Source: Ruegeria faecimaris (GTDB lineage: Bacteria > Pseudomonadota > Alphaproteobacteria > Rhodobacterales > Rhodobacteraceae). From it: a stretch of 64,000 bases of DNA. Position 1 is the stretch's first letter, and each line of letters begins with the position of its first letter. The position numbers were made by a program, and so were the translations under genes. The DNA lies in the NCBI RefSeq assembly GCF_900182615.1, contig NZ_FXTE01000001.1, forward strand, positions 930,001 to 994,000, in the 5' to 3' direction. A model generated the notes under the pieces. It was not told where the DNA came from, made no database searches, and was given only the letters and a program-made list of their open reading frames with translations. Shown here piece after piece: positions 16,730-26,537 of the stretch.

Positions 16730-17431
16730 GTGACTGCGCATAAGCGGATCAGTTTTCAGTTTGTACGTGACGAAGTAAAACGACGAATAGAAACCAGAGT
16801 TTGGCCACAGGGGTCGGTGCTGCCGACAGAAACCCAGTTGGCAGAAGAATTTAATTGTGCCCGTGCCACGGTGAATCGTGCTTTGCGGGAACTGGCAGAT
16901 CAGGGCTTCGTTGAAAGAAAACGTAAAAGCGGAACGCGGGTCAAAAAAGAACCCAGCAAACACGCAAAACTGGAGTTTTCCCTGACCCGACTGGATGTCG
17001 AGGGGCAGAACTCCACCTATCGTTATGCGCTGGTCGAGCGTAATATCGTCTCCAGCCCCGGATGGCTTGCCTCTCAGTTAAGCGTCTCGCAAGAAGCGCG
17101 TGTTTTGCATATTGTCTGCATGCACTATGCAGACAACCGGCCGTTTCAACTGGAAGAGCGCTGGATCAATATCGATGCAGTTCCAGAAGTGGAACATGCT
17201 GACCTCGACACCAAAGGCCCGCATGAGTGGCTGTTGCACGCCGCCCCCTTCACCGATGCTGAGGTCGCCTTTTGCGCGATTTCGGCAGATGGACGGCTGG
17301 CTGAATTCATGGGGACAACCTCGGGGACGTCCATGATCCAATTAGAGCGCACGACATGGAAAGACGGGCAGCCAATTACCTTTGCGCGCATGACACATCA
17401 TCCCGGATATTACATCCGTACCAGGTACTAA
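16730..17431 (+). CDS. GntR-family (HutC subfamily, UTRA) regulator
   Basis: A 233-residue regulator with an N-terminal winged helix-turn-helix (LPTETQLAEEFNCARATVNRALRELADQGFVERKR, about 30-64) and a UTRA ligand-binding domain from about 85. The subfamily includes the histidine-utilisation repressor, but no hut genes are here. The start is GTG at 16730 with AGAAAGG upstream. It is divergent from the class V aminotransferase over 229 bp, and a regulator-target pair is the simplest reading. The ligand is unknown. The UTRA core ends in GQPITFARMTHHPGYYI, typical of the family. Confidence 0.87.
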   Translation: MTAHKRISFQFVRDEVKRRIETRVWPQGSVLPTETQLAEEFNCARATVNRALRELADQGFVERKRKSGTRVKKEPSKHAKLEFSLTRLDVEGQNSTYRYALVERNIVSSPGWLASQLSVSQEARVLHIVCMHYADNRPFQLEERWINIDAVPEVEHADLDTKGPHEWLLHAAPFTDAEVAFCAISADGRLAEFMGTTSGTSMIQLERTTWKDGQPITFARMTHHPGYYIRTRY

Positions 17432-17454
17432 AACGGGCCTAGCCGATAGGCCCG
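17430..17454 (-). terminator. Intrinsic terminator of the Lrp gene pair
   Basis: On the minus strand, CGGGCCTA pairs with TAGGCCCG (17434-17441/17447-17454) with a 5-nt loop and is followed by TTTTAG. The hairpin overlaps the stop codon of the second Lrp gene and sits 2 bp past the convergent GntR stop. Confidence 0.7.
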
Positions 17455-17897
17455 GGTAGCCTCTCTTCGCTCAGCAATACATTGGCTTCGACATCTCCGG
17501 CCCCGGGCAAAGTCATTATCCGGCGGCGCAGAACACGTTCAAAGTCCGAGAGATCCCGTGCCACGACGCGCAAACGGTAATCATAGAGGCCCAACACATG
17601 TTCAACGGTTTGAACCTCGGGGATCGCACTGACGGCGCGTTCGAAATCTTCAAGGCTGACCTGACCTTTCCGCGCTAACTTGACCCCCAGAAAAACTGTC
17701 ACCCCAAACCCCAACGCTTCTGCATTCAAACGCAGGTGGCGCCCCTTTATGATCCCCGTCGTTTCAAGTCTCCGGATACGGCGCCACATCGCGGGCTGAG
17801 ACAGGCCAAATCTACGCCCCAAGGCACCCGCGCTTTGCGTTGCATCCTGGATCAGAGCGCGCAGAATTTTGCGGTCGAGCTCATCCAATTCGGTCAT
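17439..17897 (-). CDS. Lrp/AsnC-family regulator (second of pair)
   Basis: A 152-residue feast/famine regulator. The N-terminal helix-turn-helix (LDRKILRALIQDATQSAGALGRRFGLSQPAMWRRIRRLE) is followed by the RAM/AsnC effector domain (VTVFLGVKL, VQTVEHVLGLYDYRLRVVARDL). Its ATG overlaps the stop of the upstream Lrp gene by 4 bases (ATGA), so the two are translationally coupled and may form a hetero-oligomer. The pair is divergent from ilvC. Amino-acid responsive control is expected from the family; the effector is unknown. Confidence 0.92.
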   Translation of the reverse strand: MTELDELDRKILRALIQDATQSAGALGRRFGLSQPAMWRRIRRLETTGIIKGRHLRLNAEALGFGVTVFLGVKLARKGQVSLEDFERAVSAIPEVQTVEHVLGLYDYRLRVVARDLSDFERVLRRRIMTLPGAGDVEANVLLSEERLPGPIG

Positions 17898-18349
17898 AGC
17901 GGCAGCACCTCATCGCTTTTGACCCGCGCGATATGCATCAATGCCTCGATATCTGCGATATGCGGTAAAGTCAGGATACGGTCACGATACAGCTGCTGGT
18001 AATGTGCCATATCCTTGGCAAGCACAGATAAGCGCACATCCACACGGCCCAAAAAGGTCTGAATCTCGATCACCTCGGGAACCTCACGCGCGACACCCAT
18101 GAACTCGTCAAATGCACGCGGTTGGGTCTTATCCAGCGTCACCCGCAATGAAACCTCGACCGCATATCCCAATGCGGCCCAGTCAATGATCGCCTCTTGG
18201 TCTTGAATAATCCCGGCCTCTTGCATTTTTTCGATACGCCGCCAGCAGACACTTGTGCTGATACGGCAAAGCTCGGCCAACTCAGCGGTTGTCAGCGTCG
18301 GGTCGGCCTGGAAATGACGCAGAAGCCTGCGGTCAACATCATCAAGCAT
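17894..18349 (-). CDS. Lrp/AsnC-family regulator (first of pair)
   Basis: A 151-residue Lrp-type protein with an N-terminal helix-turn-helix (LTTAELAELCRISTSVCWRRIEKMQEAGII) and a C-terminal RAM domain (VEVSLRVTLDK, VIEIQTFLGRVDVRLSVLAKDM). The ATG at 18349 begins the normal family length; the frame extends to 18457, but that part is AT-rich promoter DNA. It is divergent from ilvC across 131 bp that contain a 12-bp inverted repeat. Lrp-type proteins commonly control branched-chain amino-acid genes, so ilvC is a plausible target. The two Lrp proteins differ enough to have distinct roles. Confidence 0.92.
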   Translation of the reverse strand: MLDDVDRRLLRHFQADPTLTTAELAELCRISTSVCWRRIEKMQEAGIIQDQEAIIDWAALGYAVEVSLRVTLDKTQPRAFDEFMGVAREVPEVIEIQTFLGRVDVRLSVLAKDMAHYQQLYRDRILTLPHIADIEALMHIARVKSDEVLPL

Positions 18350-18351
18350 GA

Positions 18352-19503
<1,152 letters not shown>

Positions 19504-19511
19504 TCCTATCG

Positions 19512-19544
19512 TGACGCCGCCCCCCGGGGCGGCGTCATTCATTT
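19512..19544 (+). terminator. GC-rich hairpin after ilvC
   Basis: TGACGCCGCCCC (19512-19523) pairs perfectly with GGGGCGGCGTCA (19526-19537), then TTCATTT. The stem is very strong but the T tract is interrupted. It also overlaps the end of the convergent hypothetical gene, so it may serve both strands. Confidence 0.7.
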
Positions 19545-19887
19545 AATGGGCGTCAAAAATTTCTATCGACGGCCCGCCAACAATATCCACATGGGTATAC
19601 ATCGGGTTCGAATGCTGCTCGAACCGCACCGGCTTGTCGACAACCACCGAGGGCCATTTCCCGGGCTTCTGACAGAGGAAGATGTTGAGCAGCAAATGGC
19701 TGGGATTGATCCCCTGCGGATTGGCGATAACCAACATGGGCTCGACCCCTGGATTACCAACCGTGACAATGCCCGTCACAATCAACCTAGCGGGCCCCGG
19801 AGGCATCTTGTTGTTCCAAGCATACCAATCTCGTGAAGCCACATCGTCTCCGGGCTGGCAAACAGCATTCACTTCTTTGTAGTCCAT
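19543..19887 (-). CDS. Hypothetical protein
   Basis: A 114-residue protein I do not recognise. It has no signal peptide or membrane segment. A WYAWNNKMPPGPARLIVTGIVTVGNPGVEPMLV stretch suggests a small beta-rich fold, and the C-terminal half contains MYTHVDIVGGPSIEIFD. Its ATG at 19887 has GGAGAT about 7 bp upstream, which supports it being real. It lies convergent to ilvC and divergent from an EamA gene. No function can be proposed. Confidence 0.6.
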   Translation of the reverse strand: MDYKEVNAVCQPGDDVASRDWYAWNNKMPPGPARLIVTGIVTVGNPGVEPMLVIANPQGINPSHLLLNIFLCQKPGKWPSVVVDKPVRFEQHSNPMYTHVDIVGGPSIEIFDAH

Positions 19888-19964
19888 AATTTATCTCCAA
19901 ATTCTTTTTCCAATACCCCTACAATACCACACTCGCAGCTAATTGTGACGAAGCAGGCAATACC

Positions 19965-20873
19965 ATGAGCGAACCCTCTGAAATCACCAACAAAAACTGG
20001 CTTATGGTCGCTGTACTTGGCTTCATCTGGGGCGGCACATTTATGGTCGTCGCCATCGCGCTCGAAGGGTACGGGCCCGTCACAGTAGCAACAGCACGCA
20101 CGACTCTGGGCGCGCTGACCCTTATACTGCTGATGGGGGCGACGGGTCGCAAATTGCCAACAACCATGCGGGGCCTTTGGCCCTCAATCATCGTGATCGG
20201 CATTCTGTCGACGGCCCTACCTTTTTTGCTGCTCAGCTGGGGCCAGCAATATGTTCCGTCCGCCTTTGCGGGCCTGTCGATGGCGGCCATCCCGTTGATG
20301 GTGTTGCCACTGGCACATTTCTTTTCGGATGAACCCCTCAACGCGCGGCGTTTTGTTGGCGTATCACTTGGATTTGCAGGCGCGCTGGTTCTGATTGGCC
20401 CTGGCCTTGCACAGCTTGGTCAAGGTGCGGAACCACTGGCACAGCTGGCCTGTATTGGTGCTGCACTGTGCTATTCCTGCGCTTCTATATTCACGCGCAG
20501 ATGCCCTCCGGTCGATCCGGTTGTTCTGGCTGCGCTCACTTTGCTGGTCGGCGCGGCGATCTTGTTGCCCATCATGCTGGTAACCGAAGGGGTGCCAAAT
20601 TGGCATGGCGCACGGCCTAGCCTCGCCATAATCGCATTGGGCCTTGTTCCGACCGCCTTTGCCACGTTGCTGCGCGTCTCGATTATTCGCAGCGCCGGGT
20701 CTGTTTTTCTGACGCTGGTCAACTACCAAGTTCCGATATGGTCGATGGTGTTTGGCGCGTGGGTTCTGTCCGAGGCATTGCCGATACGGTTTTACGTTGC
20801 TCTAGCGATGATCCTGACCGGGCTAGCGATCAGCCAGTGGTTCAGCCTGCGCAGAATGCTGGCCGGTCGCTAG
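19965..20873 (+). CDS. EamA/DMT-superfamily transporter
   Basis: A 302-residue inner-membrane protein with two EamA repeats and about ten membrane segments, expected to export a metabolite such as an amino acid. The first repeat begins [20 protein letters not shown] and ends in [35 protein letters not shown]; the second ends in [36 protein letters not shown]. Its stop overlaps the convergent glmM stop by 4 bases. The substrate is unpredictable. It is one of three EamA proteins in the window. Confidence 0.9.
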   Translation: MSEPSEITNKNWLMVAVLGFIWGGTFMVVAIALEGYGPVTVATARTTLGALTLILLMGATGRKLPTTMRGLWPSIIVIGILSTALPFLLLSWGQQYVPSAFAGLSMAAIPLMVLPLAHFFSDEPLNARRFVGVSLGFAGALVLIGPGLAQLGQGAEPLAQLACIGAALCYSCASIFTRRCPPVDPVVLAALTLLVGAAILLPIMLVTEGVPNWHGARPSLAIIALGLVPTAFATLLRVSIIRSAGSVFLTLVNYQVPIWSMVFGAWVLSEALPIRFYVALAMILTGLAISQWFSLRRMLAGR

Positions 20874-22213
20874 CCTGCAACCGCCGCGACCTCAGCAACG
20901 ATACTGTCAACGACTTTGGCCAACAGCTGATCATCTTCACACTCCGCCATGACGCGGATCAGAGGTTCAGTGCCGGATTTACGGATCAGTAATCGGCCTT
21001 TTCCTTTCAGACGCTCTTCGGCATCCGAGATTGCGGCTTTCACACCAACTGTTTCCAGCGGGGCCTGCCCCTCGCCATAGCGCACGTTCTTCAACAGTTG
21101 CGGTACTGTTTCGAACTGAACCGACAGTTCGGATGCGTTGCGCCCGGAATGTACCATTTCAGCCAGGAAATGCAGGCCCGCCATGAGGCCATCGCCTGTG
21201 GTGGCATAATCGCTCATGACGATGTGGCCAGATTGTTCACCACCCAGGTTGAAATCTCCTTCACGCATCCGCTCGACTACATAGCGGTCGCCTACGGCCG
21301 TTCGTTCAAGCCTGAGCCCCTGCGAACCGAGATGGCGTTCGAGACCAAGGTTGGACATGACTGTCGCGACCAAAGCGCCGCCGCGCAAGCGGTCGGCCTT
21401 GGCCCAAGAGGTCGCTAACAACGCCATCAACTGATCGCCGTCGGCCACGTGTCCGTGCTCATCCACGATCACAACCCGATCGGCATCACCATCCAGGCAG
21501 ATCCCCACATCGGCCCCGTGCGCCACCACCGTTTCAGCTGCTAGCTGAGGTTTGGTCGAACCGCAATTCAGGTTGATATTCTTACCGTTAGGAGAGGTGC
21601 CTACAGGAATGACCTCGGCCCCAAGTTCCCACAAAACTTCGGGCGCAGTACGGTGCGCGGCGCCATTGGCGCAATCCACCACCACTTTCAAACCGTCCAG
21701 CCTAAGATCGCGGGATAGCGAAGATTTCACCCGCTCGCCATAGCGAAACCGCGCATCGTCTACCCGGCGGGCCCGACCGATATTTTGGGCCTGCGCAGGC
21801 TTAACCCCTTCTTCGATCAGCCGTTCGATTTCAATTTCCGCCTGATCCGACAGTTTGAAGCCATCAGGCCCGAAAAACTTGATCCCGTTGTCTTCGGCGG
21901 GGTTGTGACTGGCCGAGATCATCACGCCCAGATCGGCGCGCATTGACCGCGTCATCAGGCCGACAGCCGGCGTTGGAACTGGTCCCAGCAGCAAAACATT
22001 CATCCCGGTCGAGGTCAGCCCCGCCGTCAGCGCGTTTTCCAGCATATACCCAGACAGGCGCGTATCCTTGCCAATAACAACACGGTGCACGCCGGATTGG
22101 TCACGGCGGAAGTACCGCCCAACCGCGGCCCCTATGCGCAGGGCCATCTCAGCCGTGATCGGATGCGTATTGGCGGTGCCACGCACCCCATCGGTTCCGA
22201 ACAGCTTGCGCAT
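20870..22213 (-). CDS. glmM: Phosphoglucosamine mutase
   Basis: GlmM interconverts glucosamine-6-phosphate and glucosamine-1-phosphate, feeding UDP-GlcNAc for peptidoglycan and LPS. The 447-residue protein begins [15 protein letters not shown], and the phosphoserine loop [12 protein letters not shown] places the catalytic Ser at residue 102, the same number as I recall for E. coli. The metal loop DGDADR lies in [12 protein letters not shown], and the C-terminal phosphate-binding loop is [12 protein letters not shown]. The start 22213 was chosen over an upstream in-frame start at 22267 because it begins the conserved sequence. It is the last gene of a folB-folP-glmM run. Confidence 0.98.
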   Translation of the reverse strand: MRKLFGTDGVRGTANTHPITAEMALRIGAAVGRYFRRDQSGVHRVVIGKDTRLSGYMLENALTAGLTSTGMNVLLLGPVPTPAVGLMTRSMRADLGVMISASHNPAEDNGIKFFGPDGFKLSDQAEIEIERLIEEGVKPAQAQNIGRARRVDDARFRYGERVKSSLSRDLRLDGLKVVVDCANGAAHRTAPEVLWELGAEVIPVGTSPNGKNINLNCGSTKPQLAAETVVAHGADVGICLDGDADRVVIVDEHGHVADGDQLMALLATSWAKADRLRGGALVATVMSNLGLERHLGSQGLRLERTAVGDRYVVERMREGDFNLGGEQSGHIVMSDYATTGDGLMAGLHFLAEMVHSGRNASELSVQFETVPQLLKNVRYGEGQAPLETVGVKAAISDAEERLKGKGRLLIRKSGTEPLIRVMAECEDDQLLAKVVDSIVAEVAAVAG

Positions 22214-22248
22214 TGGTATCTCTCCGTAAATTCTTGCTTGCGACCGGA

Positions 22249-23247
22249 TTACCGGACGGCGGCCCATAGACGCAAGGCCTGAGCGGTTTCAGCGACGTCA
22301 TGAACACGCAGGATCTGCACACCCTGTGCCAATCCGGCCAGCCCCACGGCGATGGATCCCGGCGCACGCGCGTCTTTGCGGGGCTCTTTGCCTATCTGCC
22401 CGATAAACCCCTTTCGGGATACGCCCAGCAGGATCGGACACCCCAAACAGTGAAACAGGCTGAGATTCTGCAGAAGGATAAGATTGTGCTTTTCGGTTTT
22501 GCCAAATCCTATGCCAGGGTCGATAATGATCTGGTCCCGGCTCATGCCGAGGTCTTCAAGAAAACCAACCTGCCCATGTAGGAAGTCATAAACATCCAGC
22601 AAAACACTGTCGTAAGTCGGGTCGTCCTGCATCGAACCGGGATCGCCCTGCATGTGCATCACGCAGACAGGGGCCCCAACCTGGGCACAGAACGGCGCAA
22701 GGTCCGGGTCGAAGGTAAAGCCCGAGACGTCATTGATCAGCCCTGCCCCGGCTTTCCAGGCGGCTTTGGCGACGGCGGCTTTGCGGGTGTCTATGGAAAT
22801 CAGCGCATCGGTGGCCGATCTGATCGCTTTGATCAGCGGTTCGGTACGGGCGATTTCCTCGTCTTCAGGAACAAAACTTGCGCCGGGGCGTGTCGACTCG
22901 CCTCCGATATCAAGAATACTGGCGTCCTGCGCGACCATGTCCCGCGCCGCAGCCTGTGCCGCCTCGACCGAGTTATGCACCCCGCCATCCGAGAAACTGT
23001 CCGGCGTGGCATTGAGGATGCCCATGATCTGGGGCCGATCCATCGCAACGCCAGAAATAGCGGCCCGTGGACGTGTCAGCCGATCCAGCACATCGCCGGG
23101 AACCTGCGCAGCCGGGAGGATGCGCGCGGCTGCGGTCCGGCTGAGGCGTTCGACATGGGTGAACCACAGCCCCTGACCGGCCAAGGCGACCGCCCCCTCG
23201 GGGCGCGCCTCACCATGCTGAACCAAAGGGCGGTAGTAAGCAGTCAC
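22249..23247 (-). CDS. folP: Dihydropteroate synthase
   Basis: FolP condenses p-aminobenzoate with 6-hydroxymethyl-dihydropterin pyrophosphate in folate synthesis and is the sulfonamide target. Conserved blocks are [35 protein letters not shown] and [11 protein letters not shown], ending in [11 protein letters not shown]. At 332 residues it is longer than the usual 280, because about 70 N-terminal residues precede the TIM barrel. I recall similar extensions in Rhodobacterales, but their role is unknown. Its ATG overlaps the upstream folB stop by 4 bases, so the two are coupled, and glmM follows 35 bp later. Confidence 0.97.
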   Translation of the reverse strand: MTAYYRPLVQHGEARPEGAVALAGQGLWFTHVERLSRTAAARILPAAQVPGDVLDRLTRPRAAISGVAMDRPQIMGILNATPDSFSDGGVHNSVEAAQAAARDMVAQDASILDIGGESTRPGASFVPEDEEIARTEPLIKAIRSATDALISIDTRKAAVAKAAWKAGAGLINDVSGFTFDPDLAPFCAQVGAPVCVMHMQGDPGSMQDDPTYDSVLLDVYDFLHGQVGFLEDLGMSRDQIIIDPGIGFGKTEKHNLILLQNLSLFHCLGCPILLGVSRKGFIGQIGKEPRKDARAPGSIAVGLAGLAQGVQILRVHDVAETAQALRLWAAVR

Positions 23248-24164
23248 AGGGTCGCCTGATCCACCGGCACAGCGCGCAGCGGAATCTGCGGCGAGTCCGG
23301 CAGGGCGCCTCCGAAAACCAACAGCTCACTTGCTTCGAAAGTCGCGGCAAACCATGCCGCCAAAGCGACCGCGTCAGAGGGTGCGGCAGATGGCCCATCC
23401 ACCGCATCAAGAACGATCTTGGACGGTGCCCAAACGCAAATCTGTCCGTTCTTCATGGCCCAATCCAATTCAGTCCGCGTGGAAACGACGACACAGCGCA
23501 GGTCACGCGCGGCCAATACCCAGGCGTTTTGCTCGATGGCTAAAAGGTCGATCCGGCGTTGTGTCATGGCGTGCCCCGTTTGTGAAACGGCCATATCCGC
23601 CGCCCCAACGCATAGGATCAAGGGACGTTTCCGGTTCTCCAACTGGTCGATCCAACCGGTCAGATTGTCCGAAGCGATTGCTTCGTTTGACAGGAAGGCC
23701 AAACGCGGGTGCGGACGCTCTTCCTCGACCAGATCGTGGTGAGTTGCATCTTTACCGCGCACGATCTCGACGCCCAAAGCGCCGGGTCCTCGGTCCAGTT
23801 TTTCTATTCTGACAAAAGCTCTTACGGCCTGAGGCTCAAGCAAAATTCTTTCCGCAATCCGATCTGCCAGAGTTTCCAGCAGGTTCAACCGCTCGGCTGA
23901 CAGTTCAAAGGCGATAGCCTCGGTCACACGATCATATGACAAAATGCGATCAACATCATCGTCAATCGGATCGGTCAAAGGGCGCACTTCGACAACGATA
24001 TTAAAGCAAATGCGTTGCGTCGTTCCGCGCTCGGCCTGAAAAGCGCCAATTTCGACCTCGACAATATGGTCCCGCAGAGAAATGCGATCCAGAGGTCCCC
24101 GCGTGGCTGTCGCTTCGGACCGCTCGGAGGGGTGCGCAAAGGCAAGACGGATTTCAGAACTCAT
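23244..24164 (-). CDS. folB: Dihydroneopterin aldolase fused to an amino-acid-kinase-like domain
   Basis: Residues about 22-140 are a complete FolB domain, which cleaves dihydroneopterin to 6-hydroxymethyl-dihydropterin. Visible marks are IGAFQAERGTTQRI (family Glu), SYDRV (family Tyr), LLETLADRIAERIL and RIEKLDRGPGALGVEI (active-site Lys). FolB is normally about 120 residues; this protein has 306. The extra C-terminal half (about 150-306) contains RRIDLLAIEQNAWVLAA, VWAPSKIVLD and APSDAVALAAWFAA, which resemble kinases of the amino-acid-kinase fold such as the MfnE group. The resemblance is by eye, and the kinase glycine/lysine residues are not obvious. It heads the folB-folP-glmM run. Confidence 0.85.
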   Translation of the reverse strand: MSSEIRLAFAHPSERSEATATRGPLDRISLRDHIVEVEIGAFQAERGTTQRICFNIVVEVRPLTDPIDDDVDRILSYDRVTEAIAFELSAERLNLLETLADRIAERILLEPQAVRAFVRIEKLDRGPGALGVEIVRGKDATHHDLVEEERPHPRLAFLSNEAIASDNLTGWIDQLENRKRPLILCVGAADMAVSQTGHAMTQRRIDLLAIEQNAWVLAARDLRCVVVSTRTELDWAMKNGQICVWAPSKIVLDAVDGPSAAPSDAVALAAWFAATFEASELLVFGGALPDSPQIPLRAVPVDQATL

Positions 24165-24264
24165 GCGGTTGACCCTTTGGGCTTGGTGGACTTTTCGGAC
24201 CTATTTACACATTGCAGGCCCTATAACACTGCAACAAGCGCCATTCCAGTCTTCGAATGCGGCG

Positions 24265-25635
24265 TCAGCTGACGCGAAACCAGCTCATCATTCCCGATGC
24301 TGAATGACCCAGCATATGGCAGTGTAACAACCAGTCGCCTGGATTGTCAGCAATCAGCGCGATTTTATGGGTCTGACCCCGCCCTATCAGTATTGTGTCG
24401 CGCCAGGGGCCCAGCGTGCCGTCATCCAGGATGATGCGGAAATGGTGCCCATGCAGGTGCATAGCGTGGGGAAACGCCGTTTCATTGACAAACTCAATCT
24501 GATGAGCACTTCCCAATCGTGCATCCAGAAACGGCTCATCCGGTCGATCAGAATAGCCATTCAATGCCCAAAACCTCCCGAGTTGGGCCAATTCACGGCC
24601 TGATAGCTCGGTCTCGCCCAAATTGGCGGAATCCAGCCAGCGCATGGCCCCGCCTTGCAGCGTCATGCGATGGATCGGTGCGTCGTCCAGCCGAACCTTA
24701 GGCATCTCATTTGCTGGCAAAGGGCGGATTCCAGTCCTGTTTGCCGCCGCCTGACCGGCCACCGCAAGCCGAACCAGACCGAAGCTGTCACCGCGTTCTT
24801 GACTTACAAGCCCGGCAATCTGACCCTCATCACTTTGCACATCCACGATCAGATCCATCCGCTGAGCAGGTGCAAGCGGGACGTTCCCGGAAACCGGCAA
24901 AGGGTCAACCAGAGGCATTCCATCCAAAGCGACGATCCAACCTGTCAGACCATCCAGCCCCAGATCGAATATCCTGGCATTTGCCGCATTGATCAGCCGC
25001 AGCCTCAGGCGCGCGCCGCGCGCCACTGCATATTCTGGATCAAACTGGCCATTAACTGTGACGAGATTGCCCAAACGCCCGGCGTGGCTGAGGTCGTGCT
25101 GGTTATCAAAATCTTCTACGATCTGCCCGGTTTCCGGGGCCAACCTCCAGTCGTCCAGGACAAGGGTCAAATCCTGATCCACATCAGGCAGATTATCTTC
25201 TTCGACAATCAATGGGCCGTAGAGGCCACGCGCAACCTGCTCCATGGATCGGTTATGGGCATGATACCAATATGTCCCCGCATCCGGGACCACAAAGTCA
25301 TAGGTAAAACTGTGGCCAGGCTGAACAGCGTCCTGCGTCAGACCCGGAACTCCGTCCATTGCATTGACAATCCGAATGCCATGCCAGTGGATCGTAGCGG
25401 GTTGGGGCAAATCGTTTACCAATCTGCGCCGGACGCTTTGCCCTTTGCGCAGGCGAATTTCTGAACCGGGCACATTTCCACCAAAGGACCAAACCGAGGT
25501 CTCGGAGTACCCGTCAGGGGCCAGCTGTCGGGAGACGATCTGGGCAACCAAATCATCTATTGCGGCATGCACTGCCTTGGGCAACAGCAACATTGCTGTA
25601 CCGGATTGCAAAATCTGTCTGCGTGATAACAACAA
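24265..25635 (-). CDS. Multicopper oxidase, Tat-exported
   Basis: A 456-residue periplasmic multicopper oxidase with three cupredoxin domains, probably a copper-tolerance or cuprous oxidase of the CueO/CopA type. The N-terminus SRRQILQSGTAMLLLP is a Tat signal. Copper ligands are in IHWHG, WYHAHNRS, HAMHLHGHHF and LLHCHMLGHSASGM; the last holds the type 1 Cys-His pair, with Met near the end. No methionine-rich insert like that of CueO is seen, and no copper regulator is adjacent. It is flanked by folB (divergent on the genome order but same strand) and a SleB-type hydrolase. Substrate unknown. Confidence 0.93.
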   Translation of the reverse strand: MLLSRRQILQSGTAMLLLPKAVHAAIDDLVAQIVSRQLAPDGYSETSVWSFGGNVPGSEIRLRKGQSVRRRLVNDLPQPATIHWHGIRIVNAMDGVPGLTQDAVQPGHSFTYDFVVPDAGTYWYHAHNRSMEQVARGLYGPLIVEEDNLPDVDQDLTLVLDDWRLAPETGQIVEDFDNQHDLSHAGRLGNLVTVNGQFDPEYAVARGARLRLRLINAANARIFDLGLDGLTGWIVALDGMPLVDPLPVSGNVPLAPAQRMDLIVDVQSDEGQIAGLVSQERGDSFGLVRLAVAGQAAANRTGIRPLPANEMPKVRLDDAPIHRMTLQGGAMRWLDSANLGETELSGRELAQLGRFWALNGYSDRPDEPFLDARLGSAHQIEFVNETAFPHAMHLHGHHFRIILDDGTLGPWRDTILIGRGQTHKIALIADNPGDWLLHCHMLGHSASGMMSWFRVS

Positions 25636-25709
25636 TACGGGCCTCCTTGGCCCGCAATCTAAACCGATTTTCGTCCCGCGCCAGTAGGGTTCCAGCGCGG
25701 GTGCGTCAA

Positions 25710-26351
25710 TCAGTTACTCGCCGTCTGATAGTTGTGACGGTAGAAAATATGGACACCGATACGCGCGGTTTCCTTGTAGACCTTGGCCCAAGACGGGCGC
25801 ACTGCGGTCGTGTGATAATGCGTAGCCCCTTCGGTCAGCTTTTTGGCATCCCCGTCGATGGCTGTACGCGCAACTTTTGCCACACGCTCATAGGCCTTCT
25901 TTTCACGGATCACTTCCTCTTGACCGTCACAGGTATAGGTGAACTGGCACTGGTATTTCTTACCTGTGCCCTGATTGATCACACCACACAGCGTGTCGGG
26001 AAAGCGGCTGCTGGCAACACGGTTGAGGATAACCTCCGCCACAGCAAACTGACCGCGCACACCTTCGCCGCGCGCTTCAAAGTACAACGCCTCGGCCAGG
26101 CACTTGAACTGTTCACCTCCGGTGGCGGTGGGTTGCTCGTCCAACCAGCTCTTGGAGTAGGACACTTCTTTCGACTCAGGCTCCTGTCGGGGCTTGAACA
26201 AATTCAGATAATCGCGAAAATTCTGACCGGGCAGTTCGCTACGGGCGACCAGCTCACGTTTCGCAGTATCGGTTGCTTCCCTCTCAGCGAAGGACACACT
26301 AGGCAGCATGGTTGTCGCCATAACGGCAACAGCCAGAATATATCTTAGCAT
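25710..26351 (-). CDS. SleB-type cell-wall hydrolase
   Basis: A 213-residue exported protein with a signal peptide (MLRYILAVAVMATTMLPSVSFA) and a C-terminal Hydrolase_2 (SleB) domain from about residue 90. The domain begins LAEALYFEARGEGVRGQFAVAEVILNRVASSRFP, where the catalytic Glu lies in YFEARGE, and contains QCQFTYTCDG and ATHYHTTAVRPSW. The family cleaves peptidoglycan; in non-sporing bacteria it is thought to act in wall remodelling. The ATG at 26351 with GAGG 8 bp upstream is preferred over one 11 codons earlier because it starts the signal peptide cleanly. Confidence 0.92.
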   Translation of the reverse strand: MLRYILAVAVMATTMLPSVSFAEREATDTAKRELVARSELPGQNFRDYLNLFKPRQEPESKEVSYSKSWLDEQPTATGGEQFKCLAEALYFEARGEGVRGQFAVAEVILNRVASSRFPDTLCGVINQGTGKKYQCQFTYTCDGQEEVIREKKAYERVAKVARTAIDGDAKKLTEGATHYHTTAVRPSWAKVYKETARIGVHIFYRHNYQTASN

Positions 26352-26462
26352 CAGATAACCTCGCACAGGCACATTCTGCGCCATACCCTCCCCCGGCGGG
26401 CGCGATGAGGCTCATACCGAATTGAATCGGAAACGTCCAGATCAGAAGAAGATGCAAGTGGA

Positions 26463-26497
26463 AAATCGCCGTAACGTCAAAATAAGTTGACGACGGC
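26463..26497 (-). terminator. Hairpin between ppdK and sleB
   Basis: On the minus strand, GCCGTCGTCAA pairs with TTGACGTTACGGC (two bulged bases) around CTTATT, followed by GATTTTC. It lies 41 bp after the ppdK stop and could act as a weak terminator. Confidence 0.45.
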
Positions 26498-26537
26498 TAC
26501 CTTCTTTACCCACTAATCCTTGGGTCGGCAGTTACTG

